A stretch of 64,000 nucleotides of DNA from Pseudomonadota bacterium (GTDB taxonomy: Bacteria > Pseudomonadota > Gammaproteobacteria > Burkholderiales > Burkholderiaceae_F), in NCBI GenBank assembly GCA_021825945.1, contig JAKAFN010000005.1:1-64000 (forward strand), in the 5' to 3' direction. The notes below the pieces were generated by a model. The model had not been told where the DNA came from. It did not search any database and was given only the letters and a program-made list of their open reading frames with translations. Below are positions 1 through 10,314 of the stretch, piece after piece (the stretch's first letter is position 1; each line of letters begins with the position of its first letter). A program made the translations under genes and the position numbers.

Positions 1-56
1 ACCGCGGTTTGGTTGGCGCCGGGGGGACGCGAATGCGGCCCCTTCGCGATACGACG

Positions 57-87
57 CGGCGGACCCATCATGGGTCCGCCGTTTTTT
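57..87 (+). terminator. Rho-independent terminator of a gene left of the window
   Basis: A perfect 10-bp stem (57-66 with 72-81, CGGCGGACCC/GGGTCCGCCG) closes a 5-base loop and is followed by six T residues (82-87). This is the classic intrinsic terminator layout on the + strand. It must serve a rightward gene whose end lies before base 1, since no rightward gene is seen between it and the left edge. Confidence 0.8.
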
Positions 88-356
88 ATCCGCCCGTGCG
101 AAAAAACATACAAAAAGCGGCGGATCCCGCGACCGAGCGGCCGACGCATCGCAATCGGGACCATGCCGAGCGGTGTGGCCAACTCGCGCGGATCCGTTCG
201 CCGAAGCGTGGCCCGTCGTCGAAGGCTGGCCTGATGCCGATCCATCGACCAGCGTGAAGGAAATGGTTCTCGGCTGCCTGCGAAAGGTCGAGGTAGATCC
301 GCAGCGCGTTCACGATGCAACGTTCTCGCTCGGGGCGGCGATTTTCAACGGCCTGC
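88..356. other. Gene-poor left flank, possible decayed ORF
   Basis: No convincing gene was found between the terminator and the pirin stop. A + strand reading frame from about 173 contains a stretch (ADPFAEAWPVVEGW) that vaguely recalls the N-terminal part of IS21-type transposases. It has no ribosome binding site and runs on antisense into the pirin gene, so I treat it as at best a decayed fragment. Confidence 0.3.
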
Positions 357-1055
357 TCAACCGAGATCGAAAAGTAGCAGCTCCGAATCCTCGTCCGCCA
401 CGATGGTCAGTGCCGGCTCGCCTTCGATCTTGGCGCCGTCTCCCGACGCCAGGGCGACGCGGTTGATCCGTACCGCGCCGTGGACCAGATGCAGGTATGC
501 CAGGCGGCCGGAGGCGATGCCCTGGGACACGCTCTCGCCCGAACCAAGCAGACTCGCGTACACATCGGCATCTTGATGAATGGTGACGCTGCCTTCCCGT
601 CCGTCCCGCGAGGCGATCAGGCGCAAGCGGCCACGCTTTTCTTCCGACGCGAACGACTTCTGCTCGTAGCTCGGCGTATATCCAAGCGCATCCGGTTCGA
701 TCCAGATCTGCAGGAAATGTACCGGCGCGCTCGGCGAAGGATTGAATTCGCTGTGCTGCACGCCGGTTCCGGCGCTCATGCGCTGCACGTCTCCCGGGCG
801 GATGACCGTGCCGTTGCCCATGCTGTCCTTGTGCTGGAGTTCGCCGGCCAGGACATAGCTCACGATTTCCATATCCCGGTGTCCATGCCTGCCGAAGCCC
901 TGGCCAGGCCGGACCCGATCCTCGTTGATGACGCGTAGCGGTCCCCAGCCCATTTCACGGGGGTCGTGGTAGTCGGCGAAGGAAAACGTGTGGCGGCTAT
1001 CGAGCCAGCCGTGGTCGGCATGGCCCCGATCCGAACTTTTGCGAACGGTAATCAT
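357..1055 (-). CDS. Pirin-family bicupin protein (YhhW-like)
   Basis: The 232-residue protein has the two-cupin pirin fold: an N-terminal pirin cupin (roughly residues 20-120) and a C-terminal cupin. The four metal ligands of the family are visible as His57 and His59 in GRHGHRDME and His101 and Glu103 in QHSEF. YhhW-type members bind a divalent metal and some show quercetin 2,3-dioxygenase activity; the physiological role is usually unknown. The start is the ATG at 1055, which gives the conserved N-terminus MITVRKS; the open frame extends upstream to 1238, but that extension has no pirin similarity. The gene stands alone, with its stop facing the terminator-bearing left flank. Confidence 0.88.
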   Translation of the reverse strand: MITVRKSSDRGHADHGWLDSRHTFSFADYHDPREMGWGPLRVINEDRVRPGQGFGRHGHRDMEIVSYVLAGELQHKDSMGNGTVIRPGDVQRMSAGTGVQHSEFNPSPSAPVHFLQIWIEPDALGYTPSYEQKSFASEEKRGRLRLIASRDGREGSVTIHQDADVYASLLGSGESVSQGIASGRLAYLHLVHGAVRINRVALASGDGAKIEGEPALTIVADEDSELLLFDLG

Positions 1056-1349
1056 GGATATCTCGACGGAACGTTGCTCGGCCAGAAAAAACGCGGCGAA
1101 GGAGTCGCGCAGCGTCTTTCTCGGGGTCAGGGTAGCATGCGGCGTCGTGTTTCTCCGCGGGCTGCGGAAAACCTGAAATGAATAAAAGGACTGCGGCGCT
1201 TCGTGACGAGCCCCAAGACACGCATGCCGAATATTCATGAGAGGAATTACGGAACCCTGCCCCTTCAGAAAATGCGCTCCTGGCCAAGTCGGATTGGTCG
1301 CGCATCGAGGCCGGCCTGAAGCAACGCCTGACCGCGCTCGACTCCTTCT

Positions 1350-2717
1350 TCATCCGCTACCCGGATTGGGGGCCGTATGCCGCACGACCCGATTCCGGCC
1401 CGCCATCTTGGCCTCATACATCGCTCGGTCGGCGGCATTCAGCGCGACCTCTTCATTGGGATCATCGAGATCCGCCACCGCGACGCCGATGCTGACGGTC
1501 AGCTTTCCGACGACGGCGATCGTATCCTGGGCGATGGTGGCACGGACTTTTTCGGCAAAACCCACCGCGTGTTCGCTCGTATTGGGCAACAAGACGACGA
1601 ATTCTTCGCCGCCGAAGCGGGCGGCATAGTCGGTCATCCGGGAGGAGTCCTGAATGATCGACGCCACGTGCTTCAGGACGGCGTCGCCGGTTCTGTGGCC
1701 GTAGGTGTCGTTGATGGCCTTGAAGTGATCGATATCGAGGAAGACCAGCGCATAGCGCGCGCCGGTTCGTCCCATGCGGAGGTGCTCTTCCTGCAGGCGT
1801 TCGATGAAGGCGCGGCGGTTGTGCAGGCCGGTCAGGACATCGTGGCGGGCGAGTTGATCCAAGGCACGGTTGGCGGCCAGCAGGGCCTCCGTGCGCTCGC
1901 GGACGATCCGGTCGAGGATCCGGTTGAGTGACGTGACGCGCTCGAGCTCCTTGCGCTCACTGATGTCGACGATCGTGGCGATGACCCGGAACGACCCGTC
2001 ATCACTGTGCATGTGGTTGAGGCCGATTTCGACCGGGATGAAGTGGCCGTCCCGGTGCCGGCAGCGCAGGCTCATGCCTCGCCCTGCTTGCCGGGAGCTG
2101 GGGGCTGTCGCATAGGCCGAGCGGAGCAGGACGTGTCGTTGTCGCAAGGCCTCCGGGACCAGGAGTTCGATCGATGAGCCGATCAGGTCTTCCAGCCGAT
2201 ATCCGAACAGGGTTGCGCAGGCCGGGTTGGCAAAGAGAATCCGGCCATCTTTGTCGGTCATCAGCATCGCAACCGGGGCGCCCTCGACCACGCTGTGCGA
2301 AAGGTTCTTGCGGTCGCGTTGTGCGGCTTCGGCCTGGAGTCGCTCGCTGACATCCCGAGCGATGCAGCCCAGCGCGACGGTGGTGCCATCGTCGTCGTGG
2401 ATCGGAAATGTCGACGTCGCGAAGATCCGTGGCCTGCCGCTGACGTGGAGTACTTCCTCGAATTCCCGCGGCGAGCCAACCCGGAGAACTTGGGAGAAGT
2501 GTTCCAGAATCTGGGGAGCGTGATCGTGCGGGAGCAATTCGGCGACGTGCCTGCCGAGGGCATTTGCCAGGGGAATTCCGAGCGTGGTTTCCGCGGCCCG
2601 ATTCATGGCAAGGATCCGCAGGTCGAGGTCTACCGCGATGAAACAGTCGGTCGTCTGATCGGCGATGGCCAGGAATGCGTTTTGGACGACACCGGGGAGT
2701 GCACGGTCTTCTTGCAT
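1350..2717 (-). CDS. Diguanylate cyclase with two PAS domains (PAS-PAS-GGDEF)
   Basis: This protein probably makes cyclic di-GMP from two GTP. Reading from the ATG at 2717 (455 aa), two PAS sensor domains occupy about residues 12-126 and 140-256, a short coiled stretch follows, and the GGDEF domain ends the protein. The active-site loop is GGEEF at 369-373 and an inhibitory I-site RMTD lies at 360-363, exactly five residues upstream, so product inhibition should be intact. No transmembrane segment is seen, so the PAS domains should sense a cytoplasmic signal. I chose 2717 because a GGAGG lies five bases before it; an in-frame ATG at 2774 would add 19 residues but lacks a Shine-Dalgarno sequence. 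Confidence 0.93.
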   Translation of the reverse strand: MQEDRALPGVVQNAFLAIADQTTDCFIAVDLDLRILAMNRAAETTLGIPLANALGRHVAELLPHDHAPQILEHFSQVLRVGSPREFEEVLHVSGRPRIFATSTFPIHDDDGTTVALGCIARDVSERLQAEAAQRDRKNLSHSVVEGAPVAMLMTDKDGRILFANPACATLFGYRLEDLIGSSIELLVPEALRQRHVLLRSAYATAPSSRQAGRGMSLRCRHRDGHFIPVEIGLNHMHSDDGSFRVIATIVDISERKELERVTSLNRILDRIVRERTEALLAANRALDQLARHDVLTGLHNRRAFIERLQEEHLRMGRTGARYALVFLDIDHFKAINDTYGHRTGDAVLKHVASIIQDSSRMTDYAARFGGEEFVVLLPNTSEHAVGFAEKVRATIAQDTIAVVGKLTVSIGVAVADLDDPNEEVALNAADRAMYEAKMAGRNRVVRHTAPNPGSG

Positions 2718-3059
2718 TCTCGCCTCCACCAGGGATGGCAGATCTGGGCTCGCTCCCGATCGTTGCAACGACATACCGAGACCTCGGACGGGAACTCAGG
2801 GCGGGTCTGCGCCGAATGCGGGCGGCCCCCCCAACCGGATCACTTTCGCGGCAGGGAAACGTTACGCGCCGATGGGATGGTAAGCAATAATCACTACCGT
2901 ATTGGTGGGGCTACGCGGACCCGTGAGGATGTGGCGCCGTGGGATACGGGTGCCGCGTCGGCGCGGCAGGAGGATTGCCGGAGACGGGATGGGCGCGGGG
3001 GGGGGGGTATCCCCACCGGCTTGCGGGAGCGGGTATCCCCTTTTTCGTCGCAAAGCGGT
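2718..3059. other. Intergenic region with G-tract and repeated GGGTATCCCC
   Basis: No gene is supported here. The region holds a run of eleven G residues (2997-3007) and two copies of GGGTATCCCC (3005-3014 and 3031-3040). Between the copies lies a fragment of the window's REP-like family (GCTTGCGGGAGCGGG, about 3020-3033). It sits just beyond the galU stop and upstream of nothing else on the minus strand until the diguanylate cyclase, so it may end galU transcription. Confidence 0.5.
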
Positions 3060-3899
3060 CTAGTCGATCAGTCCCTGCTTGCGTCCGAACGCGATGTTGG
3101 CGGCGAGGAACCCGGCTTTCGAACCGCAGTCGTACCGTGTGCCGGAAAAGCGGTGCGCAACCACTTCCCCTTGCGAGACGCGCCGCGCGATGGCGTCGGT
3201 GAGTTGGATCTCACCGCCGCGCCCGCGCTGCGTGCGGGCCAGTTCGTCGAAGATTTCCGGGCGCAGCACGTAGCGGCCGACGACCGCCAAGGTCGAGGGC
3301 GCTTCTTCCGGCGCCGGTTTTTCAATGATGTGGGTCACCCGTTCGTCCCGAGCCGACAACGCCTGGGTCGCGACGATGCCGTACTTTCCCGTATCGGCGA
3401 GAGGAATGTCCTCGACGCCCAGCACCGAAGCGCCGTGCTGCTCGTAGCTTTGCACGAGCTGCGCGGTGACGCCGGGCTGCGCGTCGATCAGGTCGTCGGC
3501 CAGGATCACCGCAAACGGTTCGTCGCCGACCACGGCCTGCGCGCACAGGACGGCGTGACCCAATCCCAGCGGTTCGGGCTGGCGGATGAAGACGAAGTTC
3601 ACCCCCGGCGGCGTGGCAGTGCGCAGCGCGTCGAGCAGTTTGGTCTTTCCCTGCGCCTGCAGCAGCATTTCCAGTTCCGGGTTGCGGTCGAAATGGTCTT
3701 CGATCGCGCGCTTGTGCCGTCCGGTGATGAAGATCATCTGCTCGATGCCGGCAGCCGCCGCCTCCTCGACCGCGTACTGGATGAGCGGCTTGTCGAGCAC
3801 CGGCAGCATCTCCTTGGGCATGGCCTTGGTGGCGGGAAGGAAGCGGGTTCCGGATCCGGCGACCGGGAAAACGGCTTTGCGAACTTTGGGATGATTCAT
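3060..3899 (-). CDS. galU: UTP--glucose-1-phosphate uridylyltransferase
   Basis: GalU joins UTP and glucose-1-phosphate to UDP-glucose, the donor that feeds the UDP-glucose dehydrogenase at 33 kb and cell-surface glycans. The 279-residue length is normal for the family. The nucleotide-binding signature [19 protein letters not shown] sits near residue 15, and typical GalU blocks follow ([31 protein letters not shown]). The ATG at 3899 gives the canonical N-terminus; the longer open frame upstream is non-conserved. A TACAAT hexamer lies only about seven bases before the ATG, with no clear Shine-Dalgarno sequence, so the transcript could be nearly leaderless, though this is speculative. The pgi gene ends about 70 bases upstream on the same strand, suggesting co-transcription. 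Confidence 0.96.
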   Translation of the reverse strand: MNHPKVRKAVFPVAGSGTRFLPATKAMPKEMLPVLDKPLIQYAVEEAAAAGIEQMIFITGRHKRAIEDHFDRNPELEMLLQAQGKTKLLDALRTATPPGVNFVFIRQPEPLGLGHAVLCAQAVVGDEPFAVILADDLIDAQPGVTAQLVQSYEQHGASVLGVEDIPLADTGKYGIVATQALSARDERVTHIIEKPAPEEAPSTLAVVGRYVLRPEIFDELARTQRGRGGEIQLTDAIARRVSQGEVVAHRFSGTRYDCGSKAGFLAANIAFGRKQGLID

Positions 3900-3970
3900 G
3901 GGCGCGAATTGTACCGGGGGGGATGGGTGGGATAGGGAATCGCAGCGCCGGCGCGCGGCCGGCGGAGGGA

Positions 3971-5497
3971 TCAGCGCAGCGTTCCTTGTTCCAGCCGCTG
4001 CTGCAGCATCTTTTTGCCGACTTCCACGCCCCACTGATCGAAGGCGTTGATGTCCCAGAGCACGCTCTGCACGAACGTCCGATGCTCGTAGAGGGCGATC
4101 ACGGCGCCGAGTGCGCGGGCGTCGAGTGTCGGGATCGACAGGACGGTGCAAGGCCGACCGCCCGGCGCGGCGCCGTGCGGGGTGGTCGGGCGCTGTGCGC
4201 CCAGCACGGTGTCGCCGCGGGACAGCGCATCGGCCTGCGCCAGGGCGTAGGCGTGCAGCAGGCGGTGGCGCTTGTCGGGGCTCTGTTCATGCTCGGCGAC
4301 GACCAGAAAGTCGATGGGGACCCAGTGCGTTCCCTGGTGCAGGAACTGGAAGACGCTGTGCTGCGCGGTCGTCCCGACCTCGCCCCACACCACCGCCGCC
4401 GTGTCGTAGGTCAGCAGGCGGCCGTCGTGGTTGACGCGTTTCCCCAGACTCTCCATTTCGAGTTGCTGCAGGTAGGGCGGCAGGTTTTTCAGACGCTGTG
4501 CATAGGGAAACACGGCGCGCGCCCGCACTCCCCAGAAATTCACATACCATGCGCCGAGCAGGCCGAGGATCACCGGCAGGTTGGCGTCGAGCGGCGCCTG
4601 GGCGAAGTGCTGGTCCATCTCGGATGCGCCGGCGAGCAGTTCCCCGAACTGGCGGTGTCCGTGCGCGATGGCGATCGGCAGCCCGCAGGCGGACCACAGG
4701 GAGTAGCGCCCGCCCACCCATTGCGGAAACGAGAAGATCCGCTTCTCGTGGATGCCGAAATCCCGCGCCCGTTCCGGCTGTGCGGTGACCGCCGCCAAAT
4801 GATGTGCCGGATCCAGCGCGACATCCGTCGCATGCAGCCATTCGCGGGCGGCGCGCACGTTCTCGAGCGTCTCGAGCGTGGTGAAGCTCTTGGAAATCGC
4901 GATGATCATCGTCGTCGCGGGCCGCGCGCCGCGGAGCGCCATGTCGAGTTCCGCCGGATCGAGGTTGCTCACGAAGTGCACCGCAACGGGCCCGGTGGCC
5001 GGGCCGAGCGCCTCGGTCATCAGGCGTGGCCCCAGATCGGACCCGCCGATGCCGATGCACACGACCGTTTCGATTGGCTCTCCGGTCGAGCCGTGGATGC
5101 GTTTTTCTCGCAGTGCTTCGGCAAACCCGAGGAATCGGGTCTGCTCCTCGTGCAGGCTGCGTGCAACCGACGGATCGTTCGGCGGCGTGCGCAGCGCGGT
5201 ATGCCAGGCCGGCCGGTGCTCGGTGTTGTTCACCGCCTCACCGGCAAGGAGCGCGGCGCGCATCTTTTCGAAGTTCCGCGACTCGAGCCAGGCGCGCAGC
5301 GCCGCGAAGCTGTCTTCATCGATCCAGTTTCGCGAACAGTCGGCATGGACATGCGGCGCCTCGAACGTCCAGCGCTGGGCGCGCTCCGGTTCAACGCGGA
5401 ACAGGGTGTCGATGGTACGCGCGTCGAAGGATCGACGGCATGTTTCCAGGGTTTCCCATACGGGGGGGCGAGCGATTTCGGGATTCGTCATGGTCAT
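3971..5497 (-). CDS. pgi: Glucose-6-phosphate isomerase
   Basis: Pgi interconverts glucose-6-phosphate and fructose-6-phosphate in the cytoplasm, linking glycolysis to the phosphohexomutase encoded divergently next door. The 508-residue protein carries the family signatures: [11 protein letters not shown] in the sugar-phosphate-binding SIS domain, [11 protein letters not shown] for phosphate binding, and [19 protein letters not shown] with the basic catalytic region. The C-terminal block GVEVGKKM is also present. Two adjacent ATGs (5497 and 5491) are possible starts and neither has a strong Shine-Dalgarno sequence. The 5' end faces the phosphohexomutase gene across about 65 bases, which must hold both promoters. 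Confidence 0.96.
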   Translation of the reverse strand: MTMTNPEIARPPVWETLETCRRSFDARTIDTLFRVEPERAQRWTFEAPHVHADCSRNWIDEDSFAALRAWLESRNFEKMRAALLAGEAVNNTEHRPAWHTALRTPPNDPSVARSLHEEQTRFLGFAEALREKRIHGSTGEPIETVVCIGIGGSDLGPRLMTEALGPATGPVAVHFVSNLDPAELDMALRGARPATTMIIAISKSFTTLETLENVRAAREWLHATDVALDPAHHLAAVTAQPERARDFGIHEKRIFSFPQWVGGRYSLWSACGLPIAIAHGHRQFGELLAGASEMDQHFAQAPLDANLPVILGLLGAWYVNFWGVRARAVFPYAQRLKNLPPYLQQLEMESLGKRVNHDGRLLTYDTAAVVWGEVGTTAQHSVFQFLHQGTHWVPIDFLVVAEHEQSPDKRHRLLHAYALAQADALSRGDTVLGAQRPTTPHGAAPGGRPCTVLSIPTLDARALGAVIALYEHRTFVQSVLWDINAFDQWGVEVGKKMLQQRLEQGTLR

Positions 5498-5562
5498 GGG
5501 ATGGCGAGCGTGTATTCTTTGGGTGTTGGGTTTCGGACCCATTCTATTGGATAGGAGCGGGT

Positions 5563-6972
5563 GTGGTGCGCGATCTCGATTCCGGAATTTTCAAAGCGTA
5601 TGACATCCGGGGGGTCGTCGACCGCAATCTCACGCGCGATGCGGTGCAGGCCATCGGCGCCGCGCTGGGATCCGAAGCCCGCGAGCGCGGTGTGCGCGAG
5701 ATCGCCGTCGGGCGCGATGGCCGGCTCTCGGGGCCGATGCTGCGCGATGCCCTGATCGCGGGGATTCGCGGTGCCGGGGTGGACGCTGCCGACATCGGCT
5801 TGGCCGCGACGCCTACGCTGTACTTCGCAACCTATCACTTGAACACCGGCTCGGGGGTGGCGATCACCGGCAGCCACAATCCTCCCGAGTACAACGGCTT
5901 GAAGATCGTGCTTGCAGGCGAGGCGATGCACGGCGAGGGCTTGCAGCGGCTTCATCGGCGCATCGTCGAAGGCCGGCTCTACGTCGCCGAACGGCCGGGG
6001 GCGCTGCGCAGCGTCGACGTGCGGCAGGCCTACCTCGATCGCATCGTCGGAGACGTGCGCCTGGCGCGGCCGATGCGCGTGGTGATCGACTGCGGCAATG
6101 GTGTCGCCGGAGCGGCCGCGCCGCAACTCTATAAGGCGCTGGGCTGCGAACTGACGGAACTCTTCTGCGACGTGGATGGCCGCTTTCCCAATCACCACCC
6201 CGATCCGGCCCACCCGGAGAACCTGCGCGACCTCATCGCCGCCGTGCAGCGGACCGGGTCCGAACTGGGGCTCGCCTTCGACGGCGACGGTGACCGGCTG
6301 GGGGTCGTGACCCGCGGCGGCAAGATTATCTGGCCCGATCGCCAGCTCATGCTCTTCGCCAAGGATGTGCTGGCGCACAAGCCGGGTGCGGAGGTGGTGT
6401 TCGACGTCAAATGCACCCGGCTCCTCGCACCCTGGGTGCGGCAGCATGGAGGACGCCCGACGATGTGGCGAACGGGCCATTCGCTCATCAAGACGCGGCT
6501 GCGCGAGAGCGGGGCGGCGCTCGCCGGCGAGATGAGCGGTCACACCTTCTTCAATGACCGCTGGTATGGCTTCGACGACGGCATGTACGCGGGCGCGCGC
6601 CTGCTGGAAATCCTGAGCCGCGAATCCGATCCCTCGGCGGTGCTCGAAGCGCTGCCGGATGCGACGAGCACACCGGAGTTGCAGTTGCGTACCGCGGAAG
6701 GGGAGAATTTTGCCGTGGTCGACACGTTGCGGGCCGTGGCGCAGGATGCTGCGCGGGCGCGGGCGGTCTTCGCCGGCGCGGTCGAATTCATCACCATTGA
6801 CGGCCTGCGGGTCGAGTACGCGGACGGGTTCGGCCTTGCGCGCCCGTCGAACACCACGCCGGTCGTGGTGTTGCGTTTCGAGGCCGATGGCCCCGCGGCG
6901 CTGGCGCGAATCCAGGAAGATTTCCGGCGGGCGCTGCGGGCGGTGAAACCCGACGCGGTGCTGCCGTTTTGA
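5563..6972 (+). CDS. algC: Phosphomannomutase/phosphoglucomutase (AlgC type)
   Basis: A bifunctional alpha-D-phosphohexomutase that interconverts the 6-phosphate and 1-phosphate of glucose or mannose, supplying glucose-1-phosphate to GalU and GlgC. The phosphoserine loop ITGSHNPPEYNG (catalytic Ser104), the metal-binding loop FDGDGDR (around 239-245), the sugar-binding GEMSGH (322-327) and a C-terminal RPSNTTP phosphate-binding loop are all present in order. The 469-residue length fits the AlgC/PMM-PGM branch. The start is a GTG at 5563 or 5566, both served by an AGGAG at 5553-5557; the much longer upstream frame is antisense to pgi. Substrate preference cannot be read from the sequence. Confidence 0.93.
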   Translation: MVRDLDSGIFKAYDIRGVVDRNLTRDAVQAIGAALGSEARERGVREIAVGRDGRLSGPMLRDALIAGIRGAGVDAADIGLAATPTLYFATYHLNTGSGVAITGSHNPPEYNGLKIVLAGEAMHGEGLQRLHRRIVEGRLYVAERPGALRSVDVRQAYLDRIVGDVRLARPMRVVIDCGNGVAGAAAPQLYKALGCELTELFCDVDGRFPNHHPDPAHPENLRDLIAAVQRTGSELGLAFDGDGDRLGVVTRGGKIIWPDRQLMLFAKDVLAHKPGAEVVFDVKCTRLLAPWVRQHGGRPTMWRTGHSLIKTRLRESGAALAGEMSGHTFFNDRWYGFDDGMYAGARLLEILSRESDPSAVLEALPDATSTPELQLRTAEGENFAVVDTLRAVAQDAARARAVFAGAVEFITIDGLRVEYADGFGLARPSNTTPVVVLRFEADGPAALARIQEDFRRALRAVKPDAVLPF

Positions 6973-6987
6973 AAATCGCAGGACATC

Positions 6988-7030
6988 TCTTTTCGCTCTT
7001 CGCTTGCCGGAGAGGCCGGGGTGAGGGGGG
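6988..7030 (+). repeat. REP-like palindromic element (copy 1)
   Basis: A degenerate copy of the recurrent motif in this window: a C/T-rich arm, GCTTGCCGG at the tip, GAGAGG, then CGGGGTGAGGGG. It lies between the phosphohexomutase and glgB. Sister copies are at about 8940, 11287, 36906, 42908, 43011 and 48371. Confidence 0.65.
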
Positions 7031-7042
7031 TGCACAAAACCG

Positions 7043-8929
7043 ATGCTGACAGACCACGATATTTATCTCTTCCGCGAAGGCACCCACGCGCGCCTGTATG
7101 AGCGCATGGGCGCGCACCTCGAAGTGCGCGACGGCGTCGCCGGGGCCCACTTCGCCGTATGGGCCCCCAATGCCCGGTCGGTCGCCGTGTTGGGCCAATG
7201 GAACCATTGGGATCCCGAAACGCATTTCCTCGTGCCGCGACACGACAGTTCGGGCATCTGGGAAGGGTTCGTTCCCGGCGTCGCACACGGCGACGCCTAC
7301 AAGTACCGCATCGTCTCGCATTTCCATGGTCAGACACGGACCAAGGCCGATCCGTTCGCGTTTTATTCCGAGACACCGCCGGACACCGGTTCGCGCGTTT
7401 GGGGCCTGGACTACACCTGGGGCGATTGCCACTGGATGCGCGAGCGCGCGCGTGCCAATGCGCTCGACGCGCCGATGAGCATCTACGAGGTGCACCTCGG
7501 CTCCTGGCGTCGCGTGCCCGAAGAGAACAATCGATCTCTCACCTATCGCGAGATCGCGCAACCGCTCGCCGAGTACGTGGTCGAGATGGGATTCACCCAC
7601 GTCGAACTGCTGCCCATCACCGAGCATCCGTTCTACGGTTCCTGGGGCTATCAGACGACGGGGTATTTCGCGCCGACGGCGCGTTATGGAACGCCGCAGG
7701 ATCTGATGTACCTCATCGACGTGCTGCACCAGCACGGCATCGGGGTGATCCTGGACTGGGTTCCGTCGCATTTCCCGGGCGACGATCACGGTTTGGCGCG
7801 GTTCGATGGAACGCATCTCTACGAACACTCCGATCCGCGCCAGGGATTCCATCCCGAATGGACGAGTTATATCTTCAACTACGGCCGTCATGAGGTGCGG
7901 GCCTTCCTGCTGTCGAGCGCGTTGTTCTGGCTCGATCGTTATCACGTCGACGGCCTGCGCGTCGACGCCGTGGCCTCGATGCTCTACCTCGATTATGGTC
8001 GCAAGGAAGGCGAATGGATTCCCAATCGCTACGGTGGCAAGGAAAACCTCGAGGCGATCGAATTCCTGCGCATGCTCAATCTCGCGGTCTATCGCGATCA
8101 CCCGGACACCCAGACCATCGCCGAGGAGTCGACCTCCTGGCCCATGGTGTCGCGGCCGGTCTATCTCGGCGGCCTGGGGTTCGGCCTGAAATGGAACATG
8201 GGGTGGATGCACGACACGCTGGATTATTTCCGTAATGATCCCGTGCATCGGCGCTACCACCACGATCGCATCACGTTTTCGATCTGGTACGCGTTCTTCG
8301 AGAACTTCGTGCTGCCGCTGTCCCATGACGAGGTGGTGCACGGCAAGGGCTCGCTGATCGGCCGGATGCCGGGCGACGCGTGGCAGCGATTCGCCAATTT
8401 GCGGCTGCTGTTCGGTTACCTGTGCGGCCATCCCGGAAAGAAGCTGCTCTTCATGGGCGGTGAATTCGGCCAGACGAGCGAATGGTCGCATGAGGAAAGT
8501 CTTGCCTGGCATCTGCTGGAGTATGGCGAGCATGCGGGCGTGCAGCGCTGGGTGCGCGATTGCAACCGCCTGCTGCGCAGCGAGGCGGCTCTGCATCAAG
8601 TCGATTTCGATGCCAGCGGGTTCCAGTGGGTTTCCTGCGACGACTCCGAGACGAGCTGGTTGGCGTTTCTTCGCCGCGGGCGCGACGGTGCGCCCCTGCT
8701 CGTGGTCTGCAACCTCACGCCGGTGCCCCGGCATGCGCATCGCGTCGGCGTTCCTCGTGGCGGGCGCTGGCGGGAGTTGCTCAACAGCGATGCGCAGACC
8801 TACGGCGGCAGCGGTCTGGGCAACTTGGGATGGGTCGACACGCGCGGAGTTCCCTTGCATGGTCAGCCCGACAGCGTCGAATTGATGTTGCCGCCTCTGG
8901 CGGTGATCTTTCTCAAGCCCGATAGTTGA
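7043..8929 (+). CDS. glgB: 1,4-alpha-glucan branching enzyme
   Basis: GlgB cuts linear alpha-1,4-glucan and re-attaches the piece by an alpha-1,6 bond, introducing branches into glycogen. The 628-residue protein has an N-terminal CBM48-like beta domain (about 30-120), a GH13 barrel and a C-terminal beta domain. Catalytic residues are visible: nucleophile Asp308 in DGLRVDAV, the acid glutamate at 361/362 in IAEEST, and His428-Asp429 in LSHDE. The start ATG follows a REP-like repeat. It is followed in the same direction by the phosphofructokinase and malQ genes, consistent with a glycogen-metabolism transcript. It lacks the longer N-terminal extension of E. coli GlgB. Confidence 0.97.
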   Translation: MLTDHDIYLFREGTHARLYERMGAHLEVRDGVAGAHFAVWAPNARSVAVLGQWNHWDPETHFLVPRHDSSGIWEGFVPGVAHGDAYKYRIVSHFHGQTRTKADPFAFYSETPPDTGSRVWGLDYTWGDCHWMRERARANALDAPMSIYEVHLGSWRRVPEENNRSLTYREIAQPLAEYVVEMGFTHVELLPITEHPFYGSWGYQTTGYFAPTARYGTPQDLMYLIDVLHQHGIGVILDWVPSHFPGDDHGLARFDGTHLYEHSDPRQGFHPEWTSYIFNYGRHEVRAFLLSSALFWLDRYHVDGLRVDAVASMLYLDYGRKEGEWIPNRYGGKENLEAIEFLRMLNLAVYRDHPDTQTIAEESTSWPMVSRPVYLGGLGFGLKWNMGWMHDTLDYFRNDPVHRRYHHDRITFSIWYAFFENFVLPLSHDEVVHGKGSLIGRMPGDAWQRFANLRLLFGYLCGHPGKKLLFMGGEFGQTSEWSHEESLAWHLLEYGEHAGVQRWVRDCNRLLRSEAALHQVDFDASGFQWVSCDDSETSWLAFLRRGRDGAPLLVVCNLTPVPRHAHRVGVPRGGRWRELLNSDAQTYGGSGLGNLGWVDTRGVPLHGQPDSVELMLPPLAVIFLKPDS

Positions 8930-8939
8930 ACGGGTCGTG

Positions 8940-8964
8940 CCCCTCCCGCATATCGGGGGAGGGG
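8940..8964 (+). repeat. REP-like palindrome (copy 2)
   Basis: A nearly perfect palindrome, CCCCTCCCG...CGGGGGAGGGG, immediately after the glgB stop. It may act as a transcript-stabilising or terminating hairpin, but no T-tract follows. It belongs to the same C/G-rich family found at several other sites in the window. Confidence 0.6.
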
Positions 8965-9013
8965 ACGGAGATCCGGTTGGCGGTCGGGCAATAATTGGAC
9001 ACGGAGGCACGGA

Positions 9014-10270
9014 ATGGCAGCAGACCCCGGAAAGTTCGCGATTCTCGTCGGCGGCGGGCCCGCGCCGGGGATCAATAGCGTCATTGCCGCCGCGGTTCTG
9101 CGGATTCAGCACGCCGGTGGAGAGGTGCTCGGCCTGCGCAACGGGTTCTCCGAGATCATGCAGGGGCGGAGCGAAGCGGCCTTCGTCCTTGCGGGTGCCG
9201 AGGTTCGCGGCATCCATGTCCGGGGTGGAGCGATTCTGGGAACGTCGCGCGCCAATCCCACCAAGCGTGCCGAGGATCTGGAGCGGGTGATACAGACGCT
9301 GTCGGCCTTGGGGGTCACCCGGCTCATCACCATCGGCGGTGACGACACGGCTTTTTCAGCGATGAAGGTGGCGGAACGCGCGGGTTCGAAGCTGCGGGTC
9401 GCGCACGTCCCCAAGACCATCGACGACGATCTCGATTTGCCGGCGCATATCAGTACCTTCGGCTTCCAGACCGCGCGTCATCTCGGCGTCGAGCTCGTTC
9501 GCAATCTCATGGCCGACGCGCGCACCACCGGCCGGTGGTACGTCGTCGTCGCGATGGGCCGCAAAGCCGGTTCCCTCGCATTGAGCATCGGGAAGGCCGC
9601 GGGCGCGGCACTGACCCTGATCCCCGAGGAGTTCGCCGCCGGCAAGGGCAGCCTCGATCGCATTGCCGACACCCTCGTCGGCGCGATCCTCAAGCGCCGA
9701 TCGCAGGGTGGGCGGCATGGCCTTGCGGTGCTCGCGGAGGGGGTTGCGGAAACCATTCCGGAAGGTGAGTTGCATCGCCTCGGGCCGGTGGAACATGATG
9801 AGCATGGCCACATCCGTCTGGCGGAGATCGATCTCGGTCGCGGCGTGCGCAAAGTCGTGGAAGAGCGCCTGCGCGCCTTGGGAGTCCCGACGGGCATCGT
9901 CTCCAAGGACATCGGTTACGAGCTGCGCTGCGCCGATCCGATCCCATTCGACATCGAGTACACGCGCGACCTGGGCTATTGCGCCGCGCAGTTTCTGCTC
10001 GACGGAGGATCGGGGGCGATGGTTTCCGTACAGGAAGGCCGCTTTGTCCCGATTCCGTTTTCGACCATGATCGATCCGGCGACGGGGCGCACCCGCGTGC
10101 GCACGGTGGACATGACTTCGCTGCGATACACGGTCGCGCGCCAGTACATGACCCGCCTGGAGCGACAGGATTTTTCCGATTCGGCACGTCTGGCCGCACT
10201 GGCCGGGCAATGCGCAATGGACCCGGGAGCATTCCGAGACCGGTTTTTCTACGTGGTGGAGGGCGATTGA
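9014..10270 (+). CDS. pfp: Phosphofructokinase, probably pyrophosphate-dependent
   Basis: The enzyme phosphorylates fructose-6-phosphate to fructose-1,6-bisphosphate. The 418-residue protein has the PFK fold, and two signature positions point to pyrophosphate rather than ATP as phosphoryl donor: GGDD at 108-111 (ATP enzymes have GGDG or GGNG) and PKTIDDD at 133-139 (ATP enzymes have PGTIDND). The lysine and second aspartate in these loops sterically favour PPi in the characterised family. PPi enzymes work reversibly, so it could serve glycolysis or gluconeogenesis. The normal PKTIDND reads DDD here, a small oddity. A GGAG lies just before the ATG. Its place between glgB and malQ links it to glycogen turnover. 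Confidence 0.88.
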   Translation: MAADPGKFAILVGGGPAPGINSVIAAAVLRIQHAGGEVLGLRNGFSEIMQGRSEAAFVLAGAEVRGIHVRGGAILGTSRANPTKRAEDLERVIQTLSALGVTRLITIGGDDTAFSAMKVAERAGSKLRVAHVPKTIDDDLDLPAHISTFGFQTARHLGVELVRNLMADARTTGRWYVVVAMGRKAGSLALSIGKAAGAALTLIPEEFAAGKGSLDRIADTLVGAILKRRSQGGRHGLAVLAEGVAETIPEGELHRLGPVEHDEHGHIRLAEIDLGRGVRKVVEERLRALGVPTGIVSKDIGYELRCADPIPFDIEYTRDLGYCAAQFLLDGGSGAMVSVQEGRFVPIPFSTMIDPATGRTRVRTVDMTSLRYTVARQYMTRLERQDFSDSARLAALAGQCAMDPGAFRDRFFYVVEGD

Positions 10271-10314
10271 CCACTGTTGCGGCGCAGGGTCCGGCGTTCG
10301 TGCCGGAGGAGGGC

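Noticed and set aside
173..466. Open frame at the left edge with weak transposase likeness
   Set aside because: Too short, runs antisense into the pirin gene, and lacks a start signal; kept only as a remark.
6791..9217. Leftward open frame of 808 codons
   Set aside because: It is antisense to the phosphohexomutase and glgB and has no recognisable motifs; a shadow frame.
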